Numbered from the stretch's first letter, positions 33,104 through 42,990 are shown. The stretch is DNA of 64,000 bases from Fasciola hepatica (GCA_948099385.1 CANUEZ040000129.1:992001-1056000), one strand, 5' to 3'. Translations and numbers: made by a program. The notes: generated by a model not told the origin, from the letters alone.

Positions 33104-35280
33104 GAGGCTTTGATTCCAAATATTCTTTTCTCAATTGCGAATCTAGTTCTAAACGTTCCTTTAGGCACGTCAATCTTTTTAGAGCCATTTCTCCGTTATT
33201 TGGTATGTCGTTCACTCAAGATCGCCAAGGAACTAGCACTTCAAATTCCTCATTTGTGTACTGGGTAGTAGTATTTGCTATTAAAGTAGATGTTTTATGT
33301 CCTAGTGAATCTTCGCAACCTTTCTTACACATGTCCAAAAATTTGTAACCGTACAATCTTTGGAGAGCTGCCTCTACGTCGCTTTCTACTGAAACTAAGA
33401 AGTGCACAGCTGCCTTTTGAGTTTTTACAGTGAGTGGAGGACACACTGTCCATCCGTTTATGCAGCCAGCAGCGTACAGCTCTTTCCATTTTTCAATTAT
33501 TTGTTCTGGAGCCCAGTGAGTTTTTGCACCTCCCAGTCAATTGGTATGTCAGCTTGTACATTTGTCTCTTCCTCTAATTGGGATACCTCGCCACCGATTT
33601 ACCATAGCTTTGAAGTATTATGTCGGCCTCATCGGAGGGTTGTCGATGGAGAAAGCCTGTGGCATGTCAAAAAATTCTGCATCCACTAAAGAAGACAGCT
33701 TTTGCGTGATTTCTTCAGACTAATCAGCACGCCTGCCTTCAAAGGTGCTAATCACTAATAACGTGGGTTCACTCTCTTGGTCTTGTCGTTGCATAAACTC
33801 ACGGGTCACTAGTGTTTTATCGCATCCTGCATCAAAAACTCAACCGTTTTAACCATTTCTCTGCACGTTATCATCCCTACCGCGATCATACCCCTAACTT
33901 ACTGGTTCGTCTGGGTTGCTAGTAAACTGAAAAATGGCCTTACATTCGGTCGGGGTTCTGGATTCCAATTCTTGAATGGTGTTACGGCCGCTGACACGTC
34001 GTAGCGGATTGCACATGGGAAAATCTCAAAAAATTCATTTAGTTCTATTGGCAGCAGCTATTTCTTTTACACCTTCATGCCTTGTTTAACTGCTCGAATT
34101 TCCTGTCCCCTTGCGAACTGTTCGGGCATTTAGTTCTTGGTCGTCCGGCAACGTTGGTTCTGTTCCACTCTTACGATCAGCGTGGGAGTGTGCACAGCCA
34201 AGTGCGATTTGAAAAGTCCTCATTTATTATTGGTAAATATTAGATACCACATCAATCATTATAAAAGTTCCGTTTCTTAGTGGATCGGATTTTGTCGAAC
34301 TTCATCAATTCCGAGTTTGGAAGTGTTGAAAATCCGTTGTTCATTGCGCCTAAAGGTTATCATTCAAGGCTGTCGTACAGATTGCGTGCAAAAGTGGGTG
34401 AAAATTTCGCTCGCATCCTCGACGATAACACTTAGCTATTTTACGACATGAAATGATACAATGGGAGTTATTAAGACACATGAAACGGACACCGTTCTCT
34501 TTGGCCACCGTCCATCTACTGGGATTGCCTAAATCCGGGAAACGCGGGCATTCGGACAGCTGATAAGTCACCCCACTAGCTTACAGTTCGTTGAATGCAT
34601 GTCCTCGTGCGAGATAACGTGAGTACTTGCTCACGGTTGGTTTCTTGGCTAGTGCCTCTGTCCGGTTGGTAGACCGTGTACAATCAGCCTAGATACTCTA
34701 CTCTCGCGAACTCTCTGTCCAAATCTTCTATTTGCAGTCTGCGAATGATGGTCGATATATTCAGTCAGGTCTTAGAATGTAGCCGCATTCACTTTCTCCC
34801 TGGCCAGTTTTACCCCATTCTCTAGTTCATATAATTGAATTCTACGCAAATCAATCTCTATGTATGCTAAATTATCTGGAAAAACATACAAAACGGCGCT
34901 GACAGGGATAAAAGTCCAAGCAATAGCCGGAGAATCAAAACCGTGCAGATTCATCCCAGAGACTCGCCAAATTACTTCCTGTTAAGATTCCGCATGCTCC
35001 GCCCATTTTCTTGGTATATTTCTTGAGTTTCTTGTCAAGGTAGTCCAGCTGAGTAATGTAAGTCGTTATTCCAAGTTCGAGTAAGGTGTAGCCAAACGAA
35101 CGGATTCCAAAGCAGAACAAGATCAGTAAAAATATTCCACTGCACTGGATTAGCAAAGTATAGGCATACGAAATATATACCGGCCTCATTTATGCGGCCA
35201 ATAAGATTACCAAACGAGAACCGAAGTTTCACAATGTAGAAGATCAAAAGCAACCACGAGGAACAGAGTTCAAGGTCAAG
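33104..35280 (-). pseudogene. BEL/Pao retrotransposon 5' part (right arm and beyond)
   Basis: The minus strand repeats the left-arm gag region and zinc finger (34350-34571) and then runs past the arm edge: KTLVTREFMQRQDQESEPTL-like protease words, FFDMPQAFSIDNPPM, and at 33216-33446 INGWTVCPPLTVKTQKAAVH with ESDVEAALQRLYGYKFLDM and EEFEVLVPWRS, then NNGEMALKRLTCLKERLELD near 33150. These are typical of the BEL/Pao pol segment between protease and RT. It is cut at 33104 by Gypsy C and resumes at 29460. Confidence 0.78.
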
Positions 35281-35759
35281 TCAAACTGAGCACAGTCAAG
35301 GAAAGGGTGCCACGCAAACAAGAGTGTTCAAAATGTGCTCAATTGTTGTAAATGTGCTATACCAAATGCAAATCCACGTTACTGGGAAATAGGCACAGTT
35401 GAGAAATATTCGGCAGGGGTTTTCTACATACGAGTGATACTGCGTGACATTATAGTGACATTGGTATGATTAGCCTTGTCAACGGGACAAAAACAATCCA
35501 GAGCTTGCCGCAAAATTATAAATTCCACACTCTAAGTGTCAACAATAAAAGTGTTTACTGTCCTCCGGAGTAGACAACATCTGGTTAGCATGTGAGACTT
35601 TCTCTGGCTAAACATATAGTGCGTGCCGAAAAACTGGTGTCAAGTAGAGGAGTGTCAGATGATGAGAGGATCATCAAAGAACACGCTTGTTCAATTTTAC
35701 AACCAGTTTTAATATGGCGAGCGAGAGAGCTTCTCGCTTAGCCGGTGACTGGTTGAGAT
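33716..35759 (-). repeat. Right arm of the 2-kb inverted repeat
   Basis: Reverse-complement partner of 27120-29149, about 2044 bp. It contains the same stop-broken gypsy protease scrap (35460-35650) and BEL/Pao start. Because the same nested pair of unrelated elements occurs in both arms, the arms are copies of one composite segment rather than independent insertions. Confidence 0.95.
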
Positions 35760-35975
35760 TATTCGCAAAATGGTAAATTGAACTTTAGTTTCGTTCCTGG
35801 CCATGTTCATCCAGCTTTGATCTCGACTGCAGTTCCGGGAAATACATTTTTGCTGCCTTCCAGTCCTGAGCGCAACCGCCAGGCTCTGTGCTATTTGCTA
35901 TCATGAGCTCATACAGCAATCCGATTGGTCGGATAGATATGTCGCGATGCATCTCTTGGGAGAGGCAGCTGATTA

Positions 35976-36048
35976 GATGTTGCTTCGTTGAAGTCTTCGG
36001 GGCACCTCTCGTTTTGGTTAGGTGTCCCGAAACGTCGTTACTAACATC
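35976..36048 (+). ncRNA. Hammerhead-ribozyme-like motif
   Basis: In order: GATGTT (35976-35981), TTGAAG (35988-35993), helix II arms GGGCACCT (36000-36007) and AGGTGTCCC (36020-36028) that pair over eight positions, GAAACGTC (36029-36036), and AACATC (36043-36048), which pairs perfectly with GATGTT as helix I. The core CUGANGA reads UUGAAGU, so two core bases differ from consensus. Layout is that of the short-helix-III hammerheads of Penelope-like elements. Confidence 0.5.
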
Positions 36049-36132
36049 CCGTCTACGACCGTTCGATCAGCCGCAAGTCAAAGCAGGATACGGTGGACAG
36101 ATTTTATCATACTCTACCAAGCACCCCTCCGG

Positions 36133-36402
36133 TCAATCGCCTCCCGAGTAACTTTCACGGTTTTTTTGCCGTTTGCATTTAAAATCCCATCTACTTTCTA
36201 AGCCTGCTGCACCGGTGTCAATTAGGAACAGGCTATTGGAAACTAAATCTCGGACATGCAACAGACGACTTCTATTATGGCTGCCGACCGCGTTAGTCGC
36301 CGGAACGCGTCGGGATATTAGTTTCCCTGTTTGGCACCTGGGAAGGTGCAACCGGCTTTGCAGCGCCGAGCCTTCTCCCCAAACCGTTTGTGGTATCGAC
36401 AA
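36133..36402 (-). pseudogene. Gypsy I protease start
   Basis: In a different frame from gag and overlapping its end, this ORF reads SRLLHVRDLVSNSLFLIDTG with the retropepsin DTGA motif, then unrelated residues. The frame change could be a programmed shift or decay. Only the N-terminal third of a protease is present. Confidence 0.65.
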
Positions 36403-37139
36403 TACGTTGATCGAGATGGGTTACCCAGGCGGTCAGGGGAAGGGCTTCTGAGACGTTCACGTCGGTCAGAGTTGTGATAAGATATATGGTTTCTACAGTG
36501 AGAACAACCAGGAGAGGAAAAACGTCTGAAAGCCCGCTCGAAAGCAGCTATCAGAGTATCCTCGGGGTGTGTTTCTACGGTGGGAGCTGTGGTCTGGGGG
36601 CTGCTCGAGTTTGTTACGGTAGTAATTTGTGGATGGTACCGGTCCATAATACCGACCGCTAGTTTAGCCGCTTCTGTGAGCTTAAGGTGGCTAGAAACCT
36701 CGAGCAGTGCTTGAATGTTGGGTGGTAGTCGCTGTACCCACAACTCTTTGAGGACGTTTTCCTCTAAAAGTTGCCCTGCCAGCTGCTTCATTTCTCTCAG
36801 TAATGCAGAGGGCTTCTTGCTACCTAACTCTGTCCCTTGGGTCAGCCGTTTTAGTCTGGACGATTCTGACGGTAAAAGACAAGAGATTACCGCGTCTTTC
36901 ACGGCTGTGTAAGAACTGTTATTAAATATTACGTCGCGTATCTGAGTAGCAACGTCACGGGGAAGGCGACCGATAGTCCACAAGTAACGGGTTCGTTTGC
37001 TTGTAATTCTATGTGATTCGAACTCCGCCTCCAACATATGAAACCAGAGCTGAGGGTCATCAATAAAAAACTGAGGGACGGCTAGGGAGACTGTCGAAAC
37101 GGACGGTTCCGGGTCAGGTTTACGGTCGTTGCTAGCCAT
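36318..37139 (-). CDS. CsRn1-like Gypsy gag protein, intact ORF
   Basis: A 273-codon ORF beginning at an ATG (MASNDRKPDPEPSV). It shows the gag hallmarks of the CsRn1 group: PQFFIDDPQLWFHMLEAEF near residue 22, RYLWTIGRLPRDVATQIRDV, LKELWVQRLPPNIQALLEV, and at the C-terminus CRYHKRFGEKARRCKAGC, a C-X2-H-X9-C-X3-C (CHCC) finger in place of the usual CCHC knuckle. It would form the particle and bind element RNA in the cytoplasm. It is the only undamaged gag in the window, though downstream pol is deleted. Confidence 0.85.
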   Translation of the reverse strand: MASNDRKPDPEPSVSTVSLAVPQFFIDDPQLWFHMLEAEFESHRITSKRTRYLWTIGRLPRDVATQIRDVIFNNSSYTAVKDAVISCLLPSESSRLKRLTQGTELGSKKPSALLREMKQLAGQLLEENVLKELWVQRLPPNIQALLEVSSHLKLTEAAKLAVGIMDRYHPQITTVTNSSSPQTTAPTVETHPEDTLIAAFERAFRRFSSPGCSHCRNHISYHNSDRRERLRSPSPDRLGNPSRSTYCRYHKRFGEKARRCKAGCTFPGAKQGN

Positions 37140-37346
37140 AGTTGCAATGGTATATCAAATGTAAAATGATATAAAGAGGTCAGTGCAGCAACCGTGAAAC
37201 ACTTATAATATGGATATGAGAAAATATATATAAGGGATATGGTAACTGATATCCGGAATTTACCGTTTATATATCGGAAAAGTGTATATGTAAACGAATA
37301 AATGTGATTGAGTGACTTACTAGTGTACTTCGAGAATTAATTTGTT

Positions 37347-37360
37347 GTTCGGGCTCACCA
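37347..37360 (-). promoter_or_regulatory. Primer-binding site of Gypsy I (tRNA-Trp-like)
   Basis: The minus strand reads TGGTGAGCCCGAAC just inside the LTR. CsRn1-type elements are known to use tRNA-Trp, whose 3' end complement begins TGGTGACCCCG; one base differs here. Confidence 0.55.
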
Positions 37361-37631
37361 GTTTAGGATTTATGTCAGTTAAGTCAGGACCTGCTCCCGT
37401 ATAGAGTCTATAGCCCGTGGTCCTCGGTATGTGACACGATAGTGAATATACTCGGCAGCGCGCAAAGCAGAACTCAAAACGCTGGAGCGGGACAACGTGT
37501 GTATTGGAGGAGCGCAACGGCGTGCAGACGACGTACACAGGCGGAGCAAGTGGCGCCACCAAAAACGGTCATTGTTCAAATAAACAAATTTGATAGTCTT
37601 CGTCATCGAGTGCTTTATTGGTAGCACTACA
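37361..37631 (-). repeat. Probable 5' LTR of Gypsy I
   Basis: Inferred from position: about 270 bp between the primer-binding site and the start of LINE E coding sequence. The minus strand begins TGTAGTGCTACCAATAAAGC, with an AATAAA signal early in it. No partner LTR is in the window, so the inner edge is approximate. Confidence 0.55.
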
Positions 37632-38940
37632 GTATCGAGGATTATGGAAAGATTATTAAAAGGTAAACTAACAGATCACCTCCTCAAAAACCACCTTATA
37701 AGTGAATGTCAGCACGGTTTCCTAAAACTTCGATCCTGCGCAACTTGTATGACTGACTTTCTGAACCTTATTACGATAGCTACCAATGATGATAAGGCAG
37801 TGATCTCAGTCTTTTTAGACATGCCTAAGGCCTTCGACCGAGTGTCTCACATTCGTTTGTTGTCAAAGGCTAAGACATTCGGCATTGTTGACCCACTATA
37901 TGCCTGGCTAGAATCGTACTTGTCTTCGCGCAGTCAAGTGGTAAACGTAGATGGCACAATGTCCACACCCAGCCCTGCAGCCAGCGGTGTGATCCAAGGT
38001 AGTGTACTGGGCCCATTATTGTTTCTCATGTACATAAATGACATATTTACCATGGTTCGCCATGGAACTCCGTTTTTATTTGCTGATGATGTAAAGTTGC
38101 TGTACACCTTCGACCATAATTCCTTGGGTAGTACTATATCAAAAATATTGGAGGACTTACGGATGCTCAATTCGTGGTGTACCGATTGGGTAGTGAAGTT
38201 CTCGGCGGATAAAAGTTGCATTCTTAGATACAAGTGTAATGTCCCTCCCGGAACGTTCAGTATGGGTGGTCATTTGATCGCCAACAATACATCACTACGC
38301 GACCTGGGCATATACTTCTCCTGTTCGTTCAACTTCTCGGAGCAAACAGACATTCAAATTGCTAGGTCCCTCAGGTCAATAGGACTTGTCCACAAAACAT
38401 TCCGTTTGCGTGAAAGTAAGCTCAGTGTCTATACAACACACGTTAGACCATTGCTAGAATATGGTTCATTAGTTCGCTCCAACATGCGCCAGATTGATAG
38501 GATCGCCACTGAAAATGTTCAGCGCACCTTTACTAAACAAATAGTTGGATATTCGTCTAGTATCAACTATAAACAGCGCTGCGACCTGCTACATCATAAC
38601 CCCTTTGGCTCCGACGGATAAAGAACAGCTTGTCTTTTTCCACTCACTATTAAAATATAGATCCTGCAAAGCCACCCCTATGGTACGAGTCCCATTAGGC
38701 CTAAGGTATTCGTTACGACACAGCAGTCATTCGGTCACTGCGCCGTCCTCGAGAACCAGCCTACGGTTCAATTTCTTCATTAATAAATATTCACAAATGT
38801 GGAAAAACCTTCCACCGAATGTCCTTGCAATAAGCCACTTGCCGAGATTTAAAGAGTAATTAAACAAACGGCTTGATGTCCTGACACTCGTATCAAACAA
38901 TGATCCATACACTTCGGAGGAGCGAGCGTACGAAGTTGGT
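37632..38940 (+). pseudogene. LINE E copy 1 reverse transcriptase
   Basis: Continuous RT frame to 38621 with SVFLDMPKAFDRVSH (palm A), SGVIQGSVLGPLLFLMYIND, and FLFADDVKLLYTF (catalytic FADD). Then HVRPLLEYGSLVRSNMRQID and FTKQIVGYSSSINYKQRCDL. After a frameshift at about 38600 the C-terminal block continues as FINKYSQMWKNLPPNVLA. Except for the truncated start and this frameshift the domain is well kept. Confidence 0.82.
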
Positions 38941-39560
38941 TTGGGTTACTGACACGTGGGTCTGAGTCGGGGGCCACGAGACCTACGTACCACACAAGTC
39001 ACCGTATATACCACTCAAGTTTTATTGATCCTTCGTGTACAACCTTGTGTTTTGCAAAGTCAAACCATTCACCAAGTAGTTCCAATTTCTAGATACTAGA
39101 GGTTTCTCTTTACCACTGGCCGTTGATCCTCAGCTGGGAGCATCAGACCGCTTTTCTCTATTTTTACTATTCCAGACAAACACTGATGGTGCCTTCCCTT
39201 CGAGGGCTCGGCATAATACCTGGCCCACATTTCCCGCTGAAAATTCGATACATGCCCGTCATTTTGTCACTACCAAATTGGCCCTGCTCTCCGGGACTCC
39301 TCGCAACCTGGTCGCCAGCTCCTGGACTATTTGATCTCTATGTGACAACGCCAATATCACTAAAGCGAAGCCCGTCGGTGCGGGGCGCGGTCTGATCCAT
39401 AGCTTTGGCCGGCGCACATCTGGCGTGCAGGAAGTCTGCAACGATGTGCAGGCGCAGCTAGAATGGCGGACCGCACCTCCTGTCAACAAAAATGGTTTCT
39501 GTTTGGGCGTCCAGCGCACGTTCAGCCCCACCCTCCAGCACGGCTTGCGGCGAAAAAAAA
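37632..39560 (+). mobile_element. LINE E copy 1 (CR1/Jockey-like), 5'-truncated, with 3' UTR and A tract
   Basis: RT coding sequence starts at RIMERLLKGKLTDHLLKNHL directly next to the Gypsy I LTR, runs to about 38940, and is followed by a 3' UTR containing a GC-rich block (39283-39545) shared with LINE E copy 2. It ends in a run of 12 A at 39549-39560. The missing 5' part may have been removed by insertion or deletion involving Gypsy I. Confidence 0.78.
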
Positions 39561-40755
39561 AAAACATTTATTCACCCGAAATGCTGAAAATATGGAACTA
39601 TCTCCCCCAGTTATCGCCTATTTTTCATCGTACTTGTCTCCATCTTCCCCACCTTAACTTACCACTTCTTACGCCCGGAAAAATCTACCTTCCCTAGAAC
39701 ATAATTATCGCGGGTTTAAAAGACCGTTTCCATACTCGGCTTACCGTTCATGAGCCTTTCTCCCGATGATTCGTGCCAAACCACCCGCTTGTCCCTTTCG
39801 CAAACCTAACCGATCCCCAAAATAAAACTTGCTCTTATTTTATCACAGTTATCGATATATTTGCGAAAAGTCACATTTAATGTTGCCATACACTTCCGTC
39901 CCACAAAGTCCAAACAGTATATTTCACTGAGGAATATTTGTCTCCAGAGCATCCCAACAGTCGACGATATTGTGATAGTTCGCTCTCTCTATCAGTCCTT
40001 CTGTTCGCCCGCACGGCTGCAGCATTGCAATATCCTCACCTTGCAAAGATTCATGCCCCCCCCCCCCCCCCATATATTGACGTCTGAGAGACATCCGTAT
40101 CGCAGCTTTTTGATCTTTCGCCATCACAGGATCCACCTCTTACAAAGAATACCAGAAGATAGTAGTTCACCTGTCAACTACTTCACCGCCCAACTTCGCA
40201 ACTGCATTCATCGGTTGTTTGATGCTTCTTCATATGCGGTATTCTATCTTGGTAAATCCCTTAAACAATTTTGATCCCTGGATCTCTCCGGTCATCAAGT
40301 TCGGCCCTTAGATAGCGATAATCAAACGTAAATACTTACCTGTCATTTAAATACTCATCTGTGCAAACCGTGTATCTGCGACTATCATGGCTACGCATCA
40401 CAAATTTATTTGTGGCCCAGTTCCCATTTCCGTTTTGGTGCATCACATTCTACCTTTATGAAAGCAAACAATGTGAGCAATGATTTAACGAACTCAACCG
40501 ATATTTGCTAGCTGAACTTTACAAGGAAAGTCGTCAAAAGATTTTGATTGTTCTTTATCTGCAAATTCATTCCTTTTGTCGTCTGATTTCAACCCAAAGC
40601 CATACTCCGCGGAGCGCTATAGTTGGTTCACGTCCCTCTTGGAAACTTCTTTTTCCCCAGGGTGAACAAAACTTTCGTCAATTCTGTTTGATTCTCTCGT
40701 TTCATAGCCTCTCATTTTGTACTAATTCAGAAAGAGTCTACTGCCTCGGACCAGC
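39561..40755. other. Non-coding stretch with a C16 tract
   Basis: ORFs here show no recognisable domain. A C tract of about 16 lies at 40056-40071. The first bases (reading LKIWNYLPQLS) weakly resemble a LINE C-terminus, so more old LINE sequence is possible. Confidence 0.35.
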
Positions 40756-40802
40756 TCGATCCTGACTTGGCCGGGTTGGCCACCCGGAAAGTCAAGGATC
40801 GA
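40756..40802. repeat. Short hairpin
   Basis: TCGATCCTGACTTGGCCGGGT and its near reverse complement face each other across TGGCC, giving a 21-bp stem with a few mismatches. Purpose unknown; it lies about 210 bp upstream of MULE copy 1 coding sequence. Confidence 0.55.
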
Positions 40803-41016
40803 ACTACCACAAATGAAACGGTAATATCAGCTGATATAGACATTTTGTGGTGAAACAAATTACGTTTAAAAGAAGGTGAAATAAATTCTGTTGGGTGTAA
40901 CCAGAGGCAAAGAATATTACAAAATACTGTTTATATCATCAAATTTACACTGGTATATAAGGCCTAGCGCTACAAAATGTCAGCACCCATCTCGCTCGCT
41001 AGCCACGTAAACGACC

Positions 41017-41342
41017 ATGACCGTTGACAATTCCGATACGTTTTCCCGACTGATAAAAGACTTTTACGAAGGTCTGGATGAATTCGCAACCGATTTTCGA
41101 GAGTTCCGGCGATGCACAAGTACCAGCTTTTATAATTACAATGCCCGAACATGGAAACAGGCCAAAAAGCGTCGGCTCACAATTAGCGACGGAATGAAAT
41201 ATCATTTCGTGAAATATTGTTGTGTCCATCGGCTTCGAAAAGGTGGAGGTGGTTCAAGGTTAGAACAGTTATTTGCTAATGTTTGACTTCATTGTAGATA
41301 CAAAAACTTGGATTGCGGAGCATTCGTCACTCTGGTCGCCCA
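41017..41342 (+). pseudogene. MULE copy 1, N-terminal domain with micro-intron
   Basis: From ATG 41017: DEFATDFREFRRCTSTSFYN, then KYCCVHRLRKGGGGSR, a 39-nt intron (41259-41297, GT...TTGTAG), then YKNLDCGAFVTLVAQ. It resembles the N-terminal region of ZSWIM1/3-type MULE-derived proteins ('V.Y.CVH...R....GC.A.I.L'). Copy 2 has the same sequence plan and an intron at the same codon. The frame then runs into the palindromic insertion. Confidence 0.7.
41259..41297 (+). other. 39-nt intron in MULE copy 1
   Basis: AAG|GTTAG ... CATTGTAG|ATAC. Removing it joins ...GGSR to YKNLDCGAFVTL, which matches copy 2 joined across its own 37-nt intron (56226-56262) at the same residue. Introns of this size are known in flukes. 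Confidence 0.7.
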
Positions 41343-41505
41343 AGGACCTGCCCAAGCAGCACTGCCCAACGTTTGCCCAATTGGGCTAGGGTTGGGCAAA
41401 CGTTGGGCATGCCCATCGCAACGTTGGGCAACTCCATTGAAATGCGTTGGGCAGAGCTACCAGCGCCCAATTGGGCTAGGGTTGGGCATGCCCAACGCAT
41501 CGAAA
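41340..41505. repeat. Dense GCCCAA/TTGGGC palindromic repeat
   Basis: A 24-bp unit GCCCAATTGGGCTAGGGTTG... occurs exactly at 41375-41398 and 41465-41488. Around and between are further TTGGGC / GCCCAA words in both orientations, including TTGGGCATGCCCAA and GCCCAATTGGGC, which are perfect palindromes. It can fold into many alternative hairpins and interrupts the MULE frame. Confidence 0.85.
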
Positions 41506-41882
41506 AAATCGCGAAAAACGGCTTTTCACTTTTCGCCAATTATTCCAATTTCGCCCAATCGCCTAATATCATTAAAGTATTCTCCTTCCTTTCGAGCTTA
41601 ACCACTAAATTAACCCTATATATATGAGCAAAATGACCATTTTATTAAAAAAGTAGATAAATTTATTGAAAATAAAGTTCGATTTATCTGACAAAAAGCC
41701 GCTTTTCCGTCAATCCATTCTCCGCGAGGATGTTCCTGGCTCTTCTTCTTGATGCTCACGGTATCTGGAAAATCAATTCAGGAAAATGCGGATGTTACTT
41801 ACATCATTGGCAAATGAAGAAAAAAGCTGCATCGCGAAATTTAAACGTTAGACATTCAAAGAACAATAGTTCCGCACTAGAT

Positions 41883-41951
<69 letters not shown>
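41883..41951. repeat. (TA)n microsatellite
   Basis: About 69 bp of TA with one TATG interruption near 41898, inside the insertion that breaks MULE copy 1. Confidence 0.95.
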
Positions 41952-41953
<2 letters not shown>

Positions 41954-42239
41954 CTATATTACTAGACACTGGACAAAATGAGATTCATAAGGGAAGCATG
42001 AAAAGCGGTCCAAAGTTCCATGTCTTCTCACATCCTCTGCTAGATGAGTCAGACAATGAACATTGTACACAATTGAATTGGGGCCATACAACTTCGACAT
42101 CTCCTGCACAAAAACACGCAAAATTCCGTGAGCGAAATCTAGTAAGTGAACATGTAAAATGGGATGCGAAAAAATATATACAGAAACAAACAAAAGTAAA
42201 AAATGGTCATAGAAATCATGGGGTAATAAATCAACCAAA

Positions 42240-42990
42240 CAAACAGGACCATGGATATCGTGTCGCAAAGTGGTGCATGGTCCATAGTCATAGGTTCCAA
42301 ATAGGAAATCCTAGTTTATATGTAGCTAGCAGAAGGCTGACAGCTTTTCAAGAGTCGATGGTGTTTAACTTGACGGATACGTTCCATAATACTGCTGAAT
42401 TAAGGGAATATACTAGTCGCATGTTCAGTAGGCGTCTGAATAGCATGGACTTTCGGTCTATACGTGTCCGTCACAGTCACGATGTTCGTGGTAACGTAAT
42501 CAGGGTTAAAGAATTGCTGGAAGGTAAAGGCATTAGCCAGGTAATACACGAGGAGAATATAGTTAGGTTCCTTTTCTTCATACCCATGGAGGTGATTCCG
42601 GTTGCTCGCAGATGCAGCCAGGTGATTCTAGCTGACGCTACTCGTCAAATGAACTGCGGAGGCTACGTATTATGGCACGTAATGATAGTGGATAAAACAG
42701 ACTTAGGCCGTAGCATTCTGTATGCGTTGCTGCCCAATGAAAGCACTGCAAGTTACAGACAAGCCGTGGGTTTTCTGCGTGAATACCTGCCCGCAACTAG
42801 GGAATGTAAAACAATAGTGGTAGATCGTAGTCTCGCTCAGTTAAACTGGTTCAAGACTCACTATCCTGAAGCCCAGATAGTGTTCTGCCGGTTTCACGTG
42901 TTGCAAGATACGCGGAAACGGTGCAACCATCTAGTTGCAGCAACGACTCTATAAAAGGATCGTGTTTTTCAGTGGGTGCGTAACATGGGG
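42240..42990 (+). pseudogene. MULE copy 1 transposase core
   Basis: Cut-and-paste transposase of the Mutator-like group. Seen: HRFQIGNPSLYVASRRLT, DTFHNTAELREYTSRMFSRR, VILADATRQMNCGGYVLWHV (first catalytic Asp in ADA), CKTIVVDRSLAQLNWF (second Asp), and AQIVFCRFHVLQDTRKRCNH (the conserved C..FH motif). The frame is open to a stop at 42952, two codons after AATTL; copy 2 continues in this place, so the stop is a lesion. The residues for the third acidic position are lost with the deletion. Confidence 0.78.

Larger units (their letters stand above)
35760..37631 (-). mobile_element. Gypsy I: CsRn1-like LTR retrotransposon, 5' end and gag with internal deletion
   Basis: Minus-strand order: LTR-like region (37361-37631), primer-binding site like the 3' end complement of tRNA-Trp, leader, intact gag ORF, protease start (LFLIDTGAA), then an abrupt change. 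Near 35796-35860 (minus) it reads YFPELQSRSKLDEHGQE, an integrase linker like that of Gypsy D near 24690, so RT, RNase H and most of the rest are deleted. A hammerhead-like motif on the other strand lies between. The CHCC gag finger is the hallmark of CsRn1-type elements. Confidence 0.72.

Noticed and set aside
41308..41627. Two overlapping ORFs with NWARVG repeats
   Set aside because: They translate the palindromic GCCCAA/TTGGGC array in different frames.
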